Source: UBA8389 sp942493385 (GTDB lineage Bacteria; Bacteroidota; Bacteroidia; Bacteroidales; UBA1402). From it: 64,000 bases of DNA. Positions 1 through 8,842 of this stretch are shown one piece after another. A program made the position numbers and the translations under genes. Every line of letters starts with the position of its first letter. Position 1 is the first letter of the stretch. Under the pieces are notes generated by a model. That model was not told where the DNA came from. It made no database searches and saw only the letters and a list, made by a program, of their open reading frames with translations. The DNA is taken from NCBI GenBank assembly GCA_942493385.1, contig OW818699.1, forward strand, positions 1,984,001 through 2,048,000. Direction: 5' to 3'.

Positions 1-1014
1 AAATTCCATCTGGAAATGCATTGGTGGCATGCCGCACATTTCGCACTTTGGGGCAGACCCGATTTGATGGAGCGCAGCTTGAGTTGGTACAAACAGGTGG
101 AACCCAAGGCCGCAGCAATTGCCAAACGACAGGGGTTCAATGGTATACGATGGATGAAAATGACTGATCCTTCCGGAACTGAAGCACCTTCCAAGGTCGG
201 TTCCTTCCTCATTTGGCAACAACCGCATTACATTTACTTAGCTGAACTCTTGTATCGAAGCCACCCGGATACAGCCACTTTGAATGCATATAAAGAACTG
301 GTATTCAAGACGGCAGATTTCATAGCCAGCTTTGCCGATTACGACGGCATGGAAGACCGTTACGTGCTGAAAGGTGCCATTCCTGCACAGGAAACGTTGA
401 AGGCTTCAGAAACGGTGAATTCACCCTTTGAATTGCAATACTGGTACTTTGGATTGAAAACCGCACAGCAATGGCGGACGCGACTGGGTATGCAGAAGAA
501 CATGAAGTGGGAAATTATTTTGGACAAGCTTTCGCCTCTGGCTCATCAGGAAGGAAAATATTTGGCTGCCGAAACCGCAACGGACACCTATTTGGACACC
601 CGTTTCACTTCCGACCACATGGCTGTTTTGGGTGCTTTGGGCATTATGCCAGCTTCCAGACTGGTTCGTCCGGACATCATGACCAAGACCTTCGACTGGA
701 TTTGGACCAATTGGAACTGGGGCAAAACCTGGGGTTGGGACTACCCGATGACGGCTATGAGTGCCGCCCGACTGGGACTTGCAGAAAAGGCCGTAGGCGC
801 TTTGCTCATGGACAAACGGACCAATACGTATTTGGTGAACGGTCACAATTACCAAGACGAACGACTTCGGATCTATTTGCCTGGAAATGGTGGATTACTC
901 ACCGCGGTCGCCATGATGGCTGCTGGTTGGGACGGAAGCAAGGGAGTCAATCCGGGTTTTCCTAAAAACGGAAAGTGGAAAGTTCGTTGGGAAGGATTGC
1001 AGCCGATGCCCTGA
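1..1014 (+). CDS. Six-hairpin glycosidase-like protein, 3' part only
   Basis: The reading frame is open from the first base (KFHLE precedes the first Met), so the gene begins upstream of the window; about 337 C-terminal residues are visible. The sequence is rich in Trp and aromatic motifs (EMHWWHAAHF, LIWQQPH, NWGKTWGWDYPM, YLPGNGGLL) typical of (alpha/alpha)6-barrel glycosidases resembling the GH65, GH95 and GH154 type enzymes common in Bacteroidota polysaccharide loci. I infer a periplasmic or surface glycoside hydrolase; substrate and exact family cannot be read from this fragment. It lies 56 bp upstream of the tandem secreted proteins, on the same strand as the SusC/SusD genes and the GH105, so it probably belongs to the same glycan locus. 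The absent N-terminus would normally carry the signal peptide and an N-terminal beta-sandwich. Confidence 0.6.
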   Translation, partial: KFHLEMHWWHAAHFALWGRPDLMERSLSWYKQVEPKAAAIAKRQGFNGIRWMKMTDPSGTEAPSKVGSFLIWQQPHYIYLAELLYRSHPDTATLNAYKELVFKTADFIASFADYDGMEDRYVLKGAIPAQETLKASETVNSPFELQYWYFGLKTAQQWRTRLGMQKNMKWEIILDKLSPLAHQEGKYLAAETATDTYLDTRFTSDHMAVLGALGIMPASRLVRPDIMTKTFDWIWTNWNWGKTWGWDYPMTAMSAARLGLAEKAVGALLMDKRTNTYLVNGHNYQDERLRIYLPGNGGLLTAVAMMAAGWDGSKGVNPGFPKNGKWKVRWEGLQPMP

Positions 1015-1035
1015 ACATTTTAAACAATGATTTTG

Positions 1036-1043
1036 TATATTTG
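1036..1043 (+). promoter_or_regulatory. Candidate -7 promoter element (TATATTTG)
   Basis: This matches the Bacteroidota sigma-ABfr -7 consensus TAnnTTTG and sits 27 bp before the ATG of the next gene. I see no good -33 TTG at the expected distance. It suggests that the tandem secreted proteins have their own transcription start. Confidence 0.45.
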
Positions 1044-1070
1044 ACTTGATCTTATTTAATACCTGATTGT

Positions 1071-3668
1071 ATGAAAAAAATTGCCTCAATATTCTTTTTA
1101 ACCTTGTTGGTCTCCTTATCTTGTTTACAAGCAAAAACTGTTTGGGATTTTGCTGGTAAGGGATTTAGTGCAGCAACCATTGCGAATCTGACTGCTGACA
1201 ACACGCGCTGGACGGTAAGCTCTGCCAGTCGCATTGTCAATGCTGTGACGATGTCGGGTGAACTAACTGCGAACAGTCAGATCATACCGGAGACTGCAGG
1301 GATAAAATTTGCTTCGACAGCAAGTGGTAGAATCAATATTGACCATGTCTACACGCCTCCCCGTCTAAACTTGTCCAGTGCTGGTGTCACATTCACACTT
1401 CAGGGATTGTATTCTGGTCATAAAATTACGATTGTTACCATGACCGCCAATACTTCTTCTGCTCGTGGTATCAACTGTTCGACCAACAATGCCACCCGGA
1501 TTTCCGGAGATGCGACTTCTTTGCTTGAAAATATAAATGTGTTTACAGTCAATGCCACTGTTATTGAACCAAGCGATGTCTCCTTTATAACCACCGTTGG
1601 TGGTGTTCACATCCGTTCCATCACCGTGGAAGGCAATGAAGTCATCAATCCGGACGCGGCAGTCAATATTGCCTATCTGTTTGATTCGTCCTATCCTGGA
1701 AATACGGTTGTTGGAACTGAAAACGACAACATCCTCCAACAGGGTCTCATGCAAAAAAATGTCTATCCGATCGATTTGAAGAATTTTACCAACGACACTG
1801 CAAAAGTTTTCATAGACTCCCTGAAAGCGCTTGAAAAATACAATGTAGTCGTGGTCAGCGAAGCCATTTCCGACACACATCCGTTCGGATTGAAACTTCA
1901 GAATTTGGTCAACAGGGTTCCGATGTTGAATCTGAAGGCCTCCTTCTACAACAGCAACTCGTGGAATTGGGGTTCTTGTAAGAATCCGAGCGATGTTTCA
2001 TTGGGACAAAACGGTATACCTAAACTCCAGGTCAATGATGCTTTCATCAAACACCCAGCGTTCGAAACCTTAGATCTATCGGAAGGTTTGACTTTGTACA
2101 ACGGCACAGTTTTGAACAAAAACCTGGTTCAGGGTTATACGTTGAACGAGGGTAGTATTTATGCAGCGGACAGTCTGTTGGCAAACGTCGTAAATGGCAC
2201 CGATACCATCAAGGCCATCCACAAACACGGAACAACCAATTCTTACATGTTGATTCCGCTAAGCAGTGATGCTGCGTCAACGATGAATGAAAGTGCTGTT
2301 GTGTTGGTTTACAATACAGCCATTCATTTGGCAACGACCAAGACCGAAGTAGTTCCAGCACTCAAACCTAGCATCTCACAGGAATATTTCGACGGTTATA
2401 CGCTGGTGTCGTTGACTACGGGTACGCCCGGTGCAGTGATCCATTACACCTTGGACGGTACCATACCTACTGCAGCCAGTTCCGTCTATTCGTTTAAGCT
2501 CCAAATGGTTGACACGTTGACAGTCAAGGCAATTGCGCTGAAGCAGGGCTTTGATGATAGTCCAGTCGCCAGTTTGAAGCTGAGCATCAAAACCAAATTG
2601 AGCACACCGGTTATTTCGATCGTTTCGGCTGAAACAAGTAAAACTGTTACCTTGACTGGTGGTGAAGGCTCGTTGTATTACACAACCAACGGTGGTACAC
2701 CGACTGCCACTTCCACACTTTACACCACACCTTTTACGGTTAATAGACCTTGTACCGTCAAGGTTGTTGCCATCTTAGCCAATCGGTTGAATTCAGATAT
2801 TGCAACGGAAAAGGTGAGCATCAGCGGGTATACTGAACGCAACAAAACCATCCTATGGGCCAATTTCAATGACAAGCCTGCTGTCACAGATTCCATTAAA
2901 TCATGGAGATGGGCAAACACGGACTCGACCTATCTTGTTAGTGGCGATGTGATTGCCAAATACGCTTACTTGGTTCCTACCGAAGCTGATCCCAACTTGA
3001 AACCCATACGTAAGACAGTCACGTTCCAAAACGGATTCGTTGCTGGTTCACTTGGACAGCGAATCAACCTGCAGACCACAGGAGTGGCCACATCGGGCAA
3101 TTACAGCCCTGAAACAGAAGGTGATGCAGGTGCATCCTCTTATGCCATGTCCTTTTTGACAACCAATGCAGCTGCAGATCCGACTTCGGCCTATATCGTT
3201 ACCCCTGACAAGCAAGCTGGTCCTTTCGATGTGACCGTATGGTTTACCGGTGCCAAAGGTGCAGTGACGTATATCGAAAAACTTCAGGTGTCTGTTTCAC
3301 CGACAAACGATTCGTTGGCAACTTGGACAGTACTAGATACGCTGACCACACTGGGCGACAAGCTGATACGCAAACGTATCGCTTATTACGACAATGCGGC
3401 TCCGGTTTATGTAAAACTGGCCAGTGTGACCAACTTGGGCACCAACAGCAACATGATGATCTTTGATGTCAAGCTGATGGGCGAAGGCGAAGAGCCGGTT
3501 GTTGCCCTTACAAAACCAACCGTAACTGAAAAAGTAGTGGTTTCCAGAAGAATCTATACGTTATCGGGCATGGAAGTGAAAAGTCCTGTCATGGGATTGA
3601 ACCTGATCAGAACCATCTACTCGGACGGCTCGTCAAAAGTGGAGAAAGTGATGTACCGTTTTAATTGA
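1071..3668 (+). CDS. Secreted multidomain protein with chitobiase-C-like repeats and T9SS-like C-terminus
   Basis: An 865-residue protein with a Sec signal peptide (MKKIASIFFLTLL...LQA). What is seen: residues ~23-195 form a beta-rich domain beginning VWDFAGKGF; ~198-428 form a module with FDSSYPGN, VVVSEAI, VPMLNLK...WNWG and YMLIPLSSDA; ~430-505 and ~508-588 are two CHB_HEX_C-like beta repeats (IHYTLDGTIPT, LYYTTNGGTPT); ~590-815 is a beta-sandwich-like region; ~825-865 (RRIYTLSGMEVKSP...KVEKVMY) resembles a type A T9SS sorting domain. The central module may have a ThuA or class-I glutamine-amidotransferase-like fold, which is inference. No catalytic site is recognised. The downstream gene is a paralogue sharing everything from the central module onward. 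Probable role: T9SS-exported surface or secreted glycan-locus protein. Confidence 0.6.
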   Translation: MKKIASIFFLTLLVSLSCLQAKTVWDFAGKGFSAATIANLTADNTRWTVSSASRIVNAVTMSGELTANSQIIPETAGIKFASTASGRINIDHVYTPPRLNLSSAGVTFTLQGLYSGHKITIVTMTANTSSARGINCSTNNATRISGDATSLLENINVFTVNATVIEPSDVSFITTVGGVHIRSITVEGNEVINPDAAVNIAYLFDSSYPGNTVVGTENDNILQQGLMQKNVYPIDLKNFTNDTAKVFIDSLKALEKYNVVVVSEAISDTHPFGLKLQNLVNRVPMLNLKASFYNSNSWNWGSCKNPSDVSLGQNGIPKLQVNDAFIKHPAFETLDLSEGLTLYNGTVLNKNLVQGYTLNEGSIYAADSLLANVVNGTDTIKAIHKHGTTNSYMLIPLSSDAASTMNESAVVLVYNTAIHLATTKTEVVPALKPSISQEYFDGYTLVSLTTGTPGAVIHYTLDGTIPTAASSVYSFKLQMVDTLTVKAIALKQGFDDSPVASLKLSIKTKLSTPVISIVSAETSKTVTLTGGEGSLYYTTNGGTPTATSTLYTTPFTVNRPCTVKVVAILANRLNSDIATEKVSISGYTERNKTILWANFNDKPAVTDSIKSWRWANTDSTYLVSGDVIAKYAYLVPTEADPNLKPIRKTVTFQNGFVAGSLGQRINLQTTGVATSGNYSPETEGDAGASSYAMSFLTTNAAADPTSAYIVTPDKQAGPFDVTVWFTGAKGAVTYIEKLQVSVSPTNDSLATWTVLDTLTTLGDKLIRKRIAYYDNAAPVYVKLASVTNLGTNSNMMIFDVKLMGEGEEPVVALTKPTVTEKVVVSRRIYTLSGMEVKSPVMGLNLIRTIYSDGSSKVEKVMYRFN

Positions 3669-3700
3669 ATTCCTTAAATACCTAATTAATAATTACACCT

Positions 3701-6460
3701 ATGAAAAAAAATGTTCTACTCTTTGCAGTTGCTCTGCTCTGTTCTGTGACGTTGTTCGCAGTACCGAAGAAGGTGGCCTTTGTTTATCAGGCAGCTTATA
3801 ATCCAAGCAGGTATGCCTGGGGTGCTGCTGGTTATGACCCCACATTGGATCCCATCCACATCGCGTTGGTTTCGAATACCAATTTTGAGGTGACGGATTT
3901 TGTGTATCCCACTTCTACAACCATTCCTGACACCACTTTGTTGAAAACCTTTGATTTGGTGATCAGTTCAGAAGCGATGTCTGGTGGTGCGGCATTAAGC
4001 AATACCATGCAGTACTTGGTAGGGAAAGTGCCCATGCTTAATTTCAAAGCCTATGCCTATACCAGTGGTCGTTGGAGTTGGGCTGCTCCTACCAATCCTG
4101 CCATTAAGAATACTGCCGTTCGGATCAATCCGGGTTTTGAAACACATCCGATTTTTAAAGATGTGGTTGTTACGAACGATACTGTTCAGATTTTCTCGGG
4201 ATCGACCATTGCTTCGAATCTTTTGCAAGGTTTTGGGGCGCCATTGGCTGGAAGTAAGATCGAGGTTGACAACATTATTGCCAACCTTTCCACAGCGGCA
4301 ACTTCGGCCATCCATGAGATTAAAGGTTTGGATAAGAAATACATGTTGATTCCAATGTCCAGTGATTTTTGCAATACCGTTTCGCCTAACGGTGTCAAAC
4401 TGGTGATAAACGCTTGCAATTACCTGATGGGTGCAACGGGTGGTTTTGACCCCGCAGCCGATTTCAAGATCGCTTACCTCTATGATTCAACCTATTCAGG
4501 CTATTGCGGTATCGCCAACGACCCCATCTTCAACAATACCGTCATTGCCGAAAAGATAAGCACAGCCATCAATATTTCAGGCTTTACCACTGCCAGTACC
4601 GATACTTTGGCTGCATTGGAAAAATTTGATCTTGTAGTGGTTTCAGAAGCCATGGGTAGCGGACATGCCTTTGCCAAAATGATGCTGGGCCTTGTCAATC
4701 GTGTTCCAATGCTGAACCTCAAATCGTTTTTATATAAAAGTACGGTATGGAACTGGGGTGCTGGTGTGAATCCAACTACTCCCGCCACTGTCGGTGGTAT
4801 CGACAAAATCAAAATTGATACGGCATCGTTCGCTCATGACCTGTTCAAAGATGTTGAAATAGTCGATACATGCATCACTATTTTCAAGAATTCAGTCGGC
4901 ATAGTTAAGAATCTGGTTCAAGGCTATACGGCAACTGCCGGTGGAATGATCGCTGCTGATAAGGTTTTTGCAACTGTTAAGGGTACAACAGCCACTTACA
5001 ATGCCATCCACGAACATGGTACCAACAACAAATATATGTTGATCCCCATTTCCAGTGATGCCATGTATGTAAGTGATGCCATCAATTTGACAGATGGAGC
5101 CCTGCAAATGGTCAACAATGCGGTCTATTATCTCATTCAGAGCAAGAGTTCCGTATTGCCTGCACAAAAACCGACATTCACGTTGATTTACAAGGATGCA
5201 TTGACCAAGGTTGTCATTAAAACGGTTACTCCTGAGGGCAAAATTTATTACACGACCAACGGTGCACTTCCAACGACAGCAAGTACGCTATATGCCGATA
5301 CACTTTCCCTTACCGCTAGTTGCACCCTTAAAGCGTTGACAGCCAAGCAAGGTTACAACAACAGCCCTGTTGATTCAGTCGTTGTAGTTGTGAAAACACT
5401 GGCTACTACTCCAACCATCGGAGTTGCTGCAGCAGAAGTTGGCAAAACGGTAACCATTTCTGGTGCTGAAGGATCAACCATTTATTATACCACCACTGGT
5501 GCTACACCGGCTGCTGCCACTGCAACACTTTACAGCGGTCCGTTTGTCGTAAAACGTCCTTGTGTGGTTAAAGCCATGGCCACGATGACCGATAAACTGA
5601 ACTCTGAAATCGCTTCGCAAAGTGTAACCATCGATGGATATGTCGCTCGTGAAAAAGTGCTGGCATGGGCTAATTTCAGCACTCAACCCACCACTTGGGT
5701 ATGGGCAAATACGGATACGACGACCATCAGTAGCGGTGATGTCATTGCCAAATATGCCTACACACCTCCGACTGAACTTGATCCAACTTTGAAACCTACA
5801 CACAAGAAAGTGGATTTCAAAAACGGATTCATGGTAGGGACTCTTGGTCAACGTATCAACCTTCAAACAACGGCTACTGCCACAACAGGCAACTACAGTC
5901 CTCTTACAGATGGTGATGCAGGTGCCACCGAGCGTGCCATATCGTTCCTGACAACCAATAATGCAGCAGATCCTACTACTGCGTATTTGGCCACTACCTC
6001 CACCTATGCAGGTCCGTTTGATGTCGTTGTATGGTTCACAGGAGCTAAAGCTGCAACCTGGACCGAAAAACTGGAAGTCTCTGTTTCACCGACCAACGAT
6101 TCAACCTCCACTTGGACGGTATTGGATACCTTGGTTTCCATTGGTGACAAGTATATTCGCAAACGCATTGCTTATTACGACGCTACAACACCGGTTTATG
6201 TCAAACTTGCAAGTGCTTCGCAATTGAACACCAACAGCAACATGATGATTTTTGACATGAAACTTGTGGGCGAAGGTCCTGCGGTTTCCATCAAGAATAC
6301 GCTCAATACCAATAAGACCGTCGTTTCGAAACGCATCTATACCCTTTCTGGTATGGAAGTGAAACGTCCAGTAGTCGGTTTGAACCTTGTTCGGACCATT
6401 TATTCGGATGGTTCATCGAAAGTTGAGAAAATAATGCTCAAAGAGAATTTTGCTTATTGA
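3701..6460 (+). CDS. Paralogous secreted protein with duplicated MLNLK/WNWG module
   Basis: A 919-residue protein with a signal peptide (MKKNVLLFAVALLCSVTLFA). Two tandem copies of the ~220-residue module make up residues ~23-246 (VPMLNFKAYAY, YMLIPMSSDF) and ~253-483 (VPMLNLKSFLY...WNWG, YMLIPISSDA). The neighbouring protein has one copy behind a different N-terminal domain. Two CHB_HEX_C-like repeats follow (~484-560 IYYTTNGALPT; ~567-646 IYYTTTGATPA), then a beta-rich region (~650-868) and a C-terminal segment (RRIYTLSGMEVKRP-type; here KRIYTLSGMEVKRP) resembling a T9SS type A sorting signal. The gene starts 32 bp after its paralogue, which indicates tandem duplication followed by domain exchange. 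Function unknown; probably a surface-displayed or secreted component of the glycan locus. No TAnnTTTG element lies in the short gap, so co-transcription is likely. Confidence 0.6.
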   Translation: MKKNVLLFAVALLCSVTLFAVPKKVAFVYQAAYNPSRYAWGAAGYDPTLDPIHIALVSNTNFEVTDFVYPTSTTIPDTTLLKTFDLVISSEAMSGGAALSNTMQYLVGKVPMLNFKAYAYTSGRWSWAAPTNPAIKNTAVRINPGFETHPIFKDVVVTNDTVQIFSGSTIASNLLQGFGAPLAGSKIEVDNIIANLSTAATSAIHEIKGLDKKYMLIPMSSDFCNTVSPNGVKLVINACNYLMGATGGFDPAADFKIAYLYDSTYSGYCGIANDPIFNNTVIAEKISTAINISGFTTASTDTLAALEKFDLVVVSEAMGSGHAFAKMMLGLVNRVPMLNLKSFLYKSTVWNWGAGVNPTTPATVGGIDKIKIDTASFAHDLFKDVEIVDTCITIFKNSVGIVKNLVQGYTATAGGMIAADKVFATVKGTTATYNAIHEHGTNNKYMLIPISSDAMYVSDAINLTDGALQMVNNAVYYLIQSKSSVLPAQKPTFTLIYKDALTKVVIKTVTPEGKIYYTTNGALPTTASTLYADTLSLTASCTLKALTAKQGYNNSPVDSVVVVVKTLATTPTIGVAAAEVGKTVTISGAEGSTIYYTTTGATPAAATATLYSGPFVVKRPCVVKAMATMTDKLNSEIASQSVTIDGYVAREKVLAWANFSTQPTTWVWANTDTTTISSGDVIAKYAYTPPTELDPTLKPTHKKVDFKNGFMVGTLGQRINLQTTATATTGNYSPLTDGDAGATERAISFLTTNNAADPTTAYLATTSTYAGPFDVVVWFTGAKAATWTEKLEVSVSPTNDSTSTWTVLDTLVSIGDKYIRKRIAYYDATTPVYVKLASASQLNTNSNMMIFDMKLVGEGPAVSIKNTLNTNKTVVSKRIYTLSGMEVKRPVVGLNLVRTIYSDGSSKVEKIMLKENFAY

Positions 6461-6470
6461 TTTATTTTAA

Positions 6471-6515
6471 ATAGATGCACTCGATTGCTTTTGTAAAGTG
6501 ATTGAGTGCATCTAT
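6471..6515 (+). terminator. Strong 20-bp hairpin between secreted proteins and Fas1/Sus operon
   Basis: Arms 6471-6490 and 6496-6515 pair almost perfectly (a few G-U pairs) around a loop of about 5 nt. The flanks are A/T rich but there is no clean T-run. It could terminate the upstream transcript or act as an intra-operon processing or stabilising hairpin. A GTG inside the right arm is in frame with the next gene but is unlikely to be its start. Confidence 0.6.
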
Positions 6516-6557
6516 ATTCTGTTGAAAGACAATTCGAAATTTAATATACAGATGATT

Positions 6558-8822
6558 ATGAAAAAATCCAGGCTCATTCATTGGATGATCGGAATTTTGA
6601 CGTTACCCTTGCTGATCACTTCCTGCAACAACATGCAGGATCATTACAGCATTCCAGATTGGTTGAAGGGCAGCGCATTTGAAGTTCTCGAATCCAGGGG
6701 CAATTACTCGATTTTTCTGGAAGGTGTTAAAAAAGCCGGCTATGAGTCCATAGTCGACGGAAAAAGCATTCTGACGGTGATGGCTCCGAACGATTCTGCG
6801 TTTACGGTCTATCTCCAGAAAAAAGGGCTCAACTCCATTTCCGAAATGAATGAAACGGAATTGAAAAAATTAATCGGTTTTCATTTGGTTTATTATGCGT
6901 TCGACTGGAACAAACTGGTCAACTTCAGACCCACGGAGGGAGACGGTGCCACCGAAGAGCAAAAAGCCGTCATGGCCGGTTATTATTACAAATTCAGAAC
7001 CAAAAGCAGTGACGCCATCAGTAGGGAGTACAATCCCCTTTTAAGTGACACTGTTTCGGTGTATCATCTGGAACGCTTTTTGCCTGTTTTTTCCTATAAA
7101 TTGTTTGAAACCAAGGGCATCGATGCCCAAACCAATTACGAATATTTTTATCCCGACTCCAAATGGACGGGAGGGACCACCGGTTTCAACATCTCCAATG
7201 CCAGTGTTCAGAATACTTCCAACGTCATTTCAGACAACGGCTATGTCTTTCTGGTGAATCAAGTGCTTGATCCGCTCGAAACCATTTATACGGAACTTAA
7301 AAACCGCTATGCGGATTACTCCTTGTTTTTCGACCTGTACAATTCCTATTCATCGTATACGCTGGACGCCGAATTGACCAAGAATTTTGGCAACGGTCAA
7401 AACCTTTACCTGCACAGTCACAAATCACTGCCTCCCATCGCGTATGAGTGGCCTACCTCCAGTTACTTGAACATTAAGGACTTATCCAGTAGCTGCTACA
7501 ATGTTTTCGCACCGACCAATGCTGCCATGGACTTGTTCTTCAACGATTTCTGGAAAGTGGGAGGGTATGCTTCCTTGTCCGATCTGGATCCGTTGGTGCT
7601 CGAATATTTCTTGCTTCAATCGTTTTCAAGTGCCAGCAATCTGGTGTTTCCGGAAGAAATCACCAACGGAACGGTGCTGACCTCCTTTAACACCCCGATC
7701 ACCGTCAATCCAAGCGATGTTTCGCTTCGCAAGGTTTGCGCCAACGGTTCACTTTATGGTATGGATCGGATGACGGCACCTGCCATTTTCTCCTCGGTAG
7801 CCGGTCCAGCTTTCAAATATCTGAAGTATCGGAATTTCCTGTATGCGCTCGACGGCTCCGACTTGTTGCTTGCATTGGCTTCCAAAGAGTCCAGATTCAT
7901 TACCCTGATGCCCGATACCGCTCAATTCAATACGGAAATCATGCGTCTTGCCAAACTGACCACCGGTAGCGTACTGCAGAAATTCTCGGACGAAACCGGA
8001 ACGTATGTCGATATGAGTAAAAGTGAAATGACCAATCTGGTCAATATCCATCTTTGCAATGGTGCAGCTGAACTTTCAGCCACCGAAACCCAGGTGCTCG
8101 AAACCAATGTGGCTTTCAATTATTGGTATGTTCACGACGGCAAGATCACGACCAACCGTTTGTTCAATCAATATTTGAATCCTGATTTCACAGGCGATCC
8201 TTTTGTAACGTTTACAGAAATCAATAATGGAACCGATTCCTGGACCAATGGAAAATCGTATTCGTACAACCACACGGGTTTGTTCAAAGCCGATGAAAGC
8301 GATGGTTTGGAATATGCGCTGGCCATCTGCAACGATGCCCGTTATCCGTATTACCTGTTTACACAACTTTTGCTAAAAGCAGGATTGATAACCGATACCA
8401 ATCTGAACAATTTGATGGAAGGTTCCCGGTTTATCGCCTTTATTCCAACCAACGCCGTCATCAAGGCCAAATTGGCCAGCATCCCAGGAAGCTCCGGTTT
8501 AACCGTTGCTGCAAATGGATCGTTGTCCGGCACCTTGGTTACTGCCAACAAAACCAAATTGGCCAACTACCTGAGATCCTTGTTCATTACTTCCGACCTC
8601 AATACCTTTACAGGTTATCCGTATCCAGGTTCAGGCATTCAGGGTACGTACGACACGTATGGCAACTACAAGATCATGTTGCTCGACAATGGTGTCAACC
8701 AGCCCTTATCCGTTAAATTCACTACCAGTGTGGCACCGGTCAAAGTGGTTCCCACCTATTTCTCCTTACCGTTCGCTTATAAGGATGGATGTTTCCACCT
8801 GATCGAAGATATTGTATTGTAA
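6558..8822 (+). CDS. Fasciclin (Fas1)-domain lipoprotein, four Fas1-like modules
   Basis: The start is set at the ATG giving MKKSRLIHW, followed by a lipoprotein signal with lipobox LITSC (Cys23). An ATG two codons upstream is possible, but the in-frame GTG further upstream lies inside a hairpin. The 754-residue protein shows repeated Fas1 signatures (TVMAPNDSAF near residue 75; NVFAPTNAAM; FITLMPDTAQF; FIAFIPTNAVI), each followed by a helix and a strand containing an H-x-(V/L/C) segment, so about four modules. Fas1 domains are known as adhesion and ligand-binding folds. In this context, directly before a SusC/SusD pair, I infer a cell-surface glycan-binding or adhesion lipoprotein, analogous in position to SusE/SusF-like proteins. 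It is the first gene of a tight run ending with GH105; the next gene follows after 20 bp. Confidence 0.75.
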   Translation: MKKSRLIHWMIGILTLPLLITSCNNMQDHYSIPDWLKGSAFEVLESRGNYSIFLEGVKKAGYESIVDGKSILTVMAPNDSAFTVYLQKKGLNSISEMNETELKKLIGFHLVYYAFDWNKLVNFRPTEGDGATEEQKAVMAGYYYKFRTKSSDAISREYNPLLSDTVSVYHLERFLPVFSYKLFETKGIDAQTNYEYFYPDSKWTGGTTGFNISNASVQNTSNVISDNGYVFLVNQVLDPLETIYTELKNRYADYSLFFDLYNSYSSYTLDAELTKNFGNGQNLYLHSHKSLPPIAYEWPTSSYLNIKDLSSSCYNVFAPTNAAMDLFFNDFWKVGGYASLSDLDPLVLEYFLLQSFSSASNLVFPEEITNGTVLTSFNTPITVNPSDVSLRKVCANGSLYGMDRMTAPAIFSSVAGPAFKYLKYRNFLYALDGSDLLLALASKESRFITLMPDTAQFNTEIMRLAKLTTGSVLQKFSDETGTYVDMSKSEMTNLVNIHLCNGAAELSATETQVLETNVAFNYWYVHDGKITTNRLFNQYLNPDFTGDPFVTFTEINNGTDSWTNGKSYSYNHTGLFKADESDGLEYALAICNDARYPYYLFTQLLLKAGLITDTNLNNLMEGSRFIAFIPTNAVIKAKLASIPGSSGLTVAANGSLSGTLVTANKTKLANYLRSLFITSDLNTFTGYPYPGSGIQGTYDTYGNYKIMLLDNGVNQPLSVKFTTSVAPVKVVPTYFSLPFAYKDGCFHLIEDIVL

Positions 8823-8842
8823 ACGTATAACGAATACCACTT

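Noticed and set aside
1071..6460. Internal repeats in the secreted proteins as DNA repeats or CRISPR-like arrays
   Set aside because: The repetition is at protein-domain level (CHB_HEX_C-like and module copies), with coding drift and no regular spacers.
6498..6557. GTG start for the first Fas1 lipoprotein
   Set aside because: The GTG lies in the right arm of a strong hairpin; the ATG downstream gives a proper lipoprotein signal sequence.
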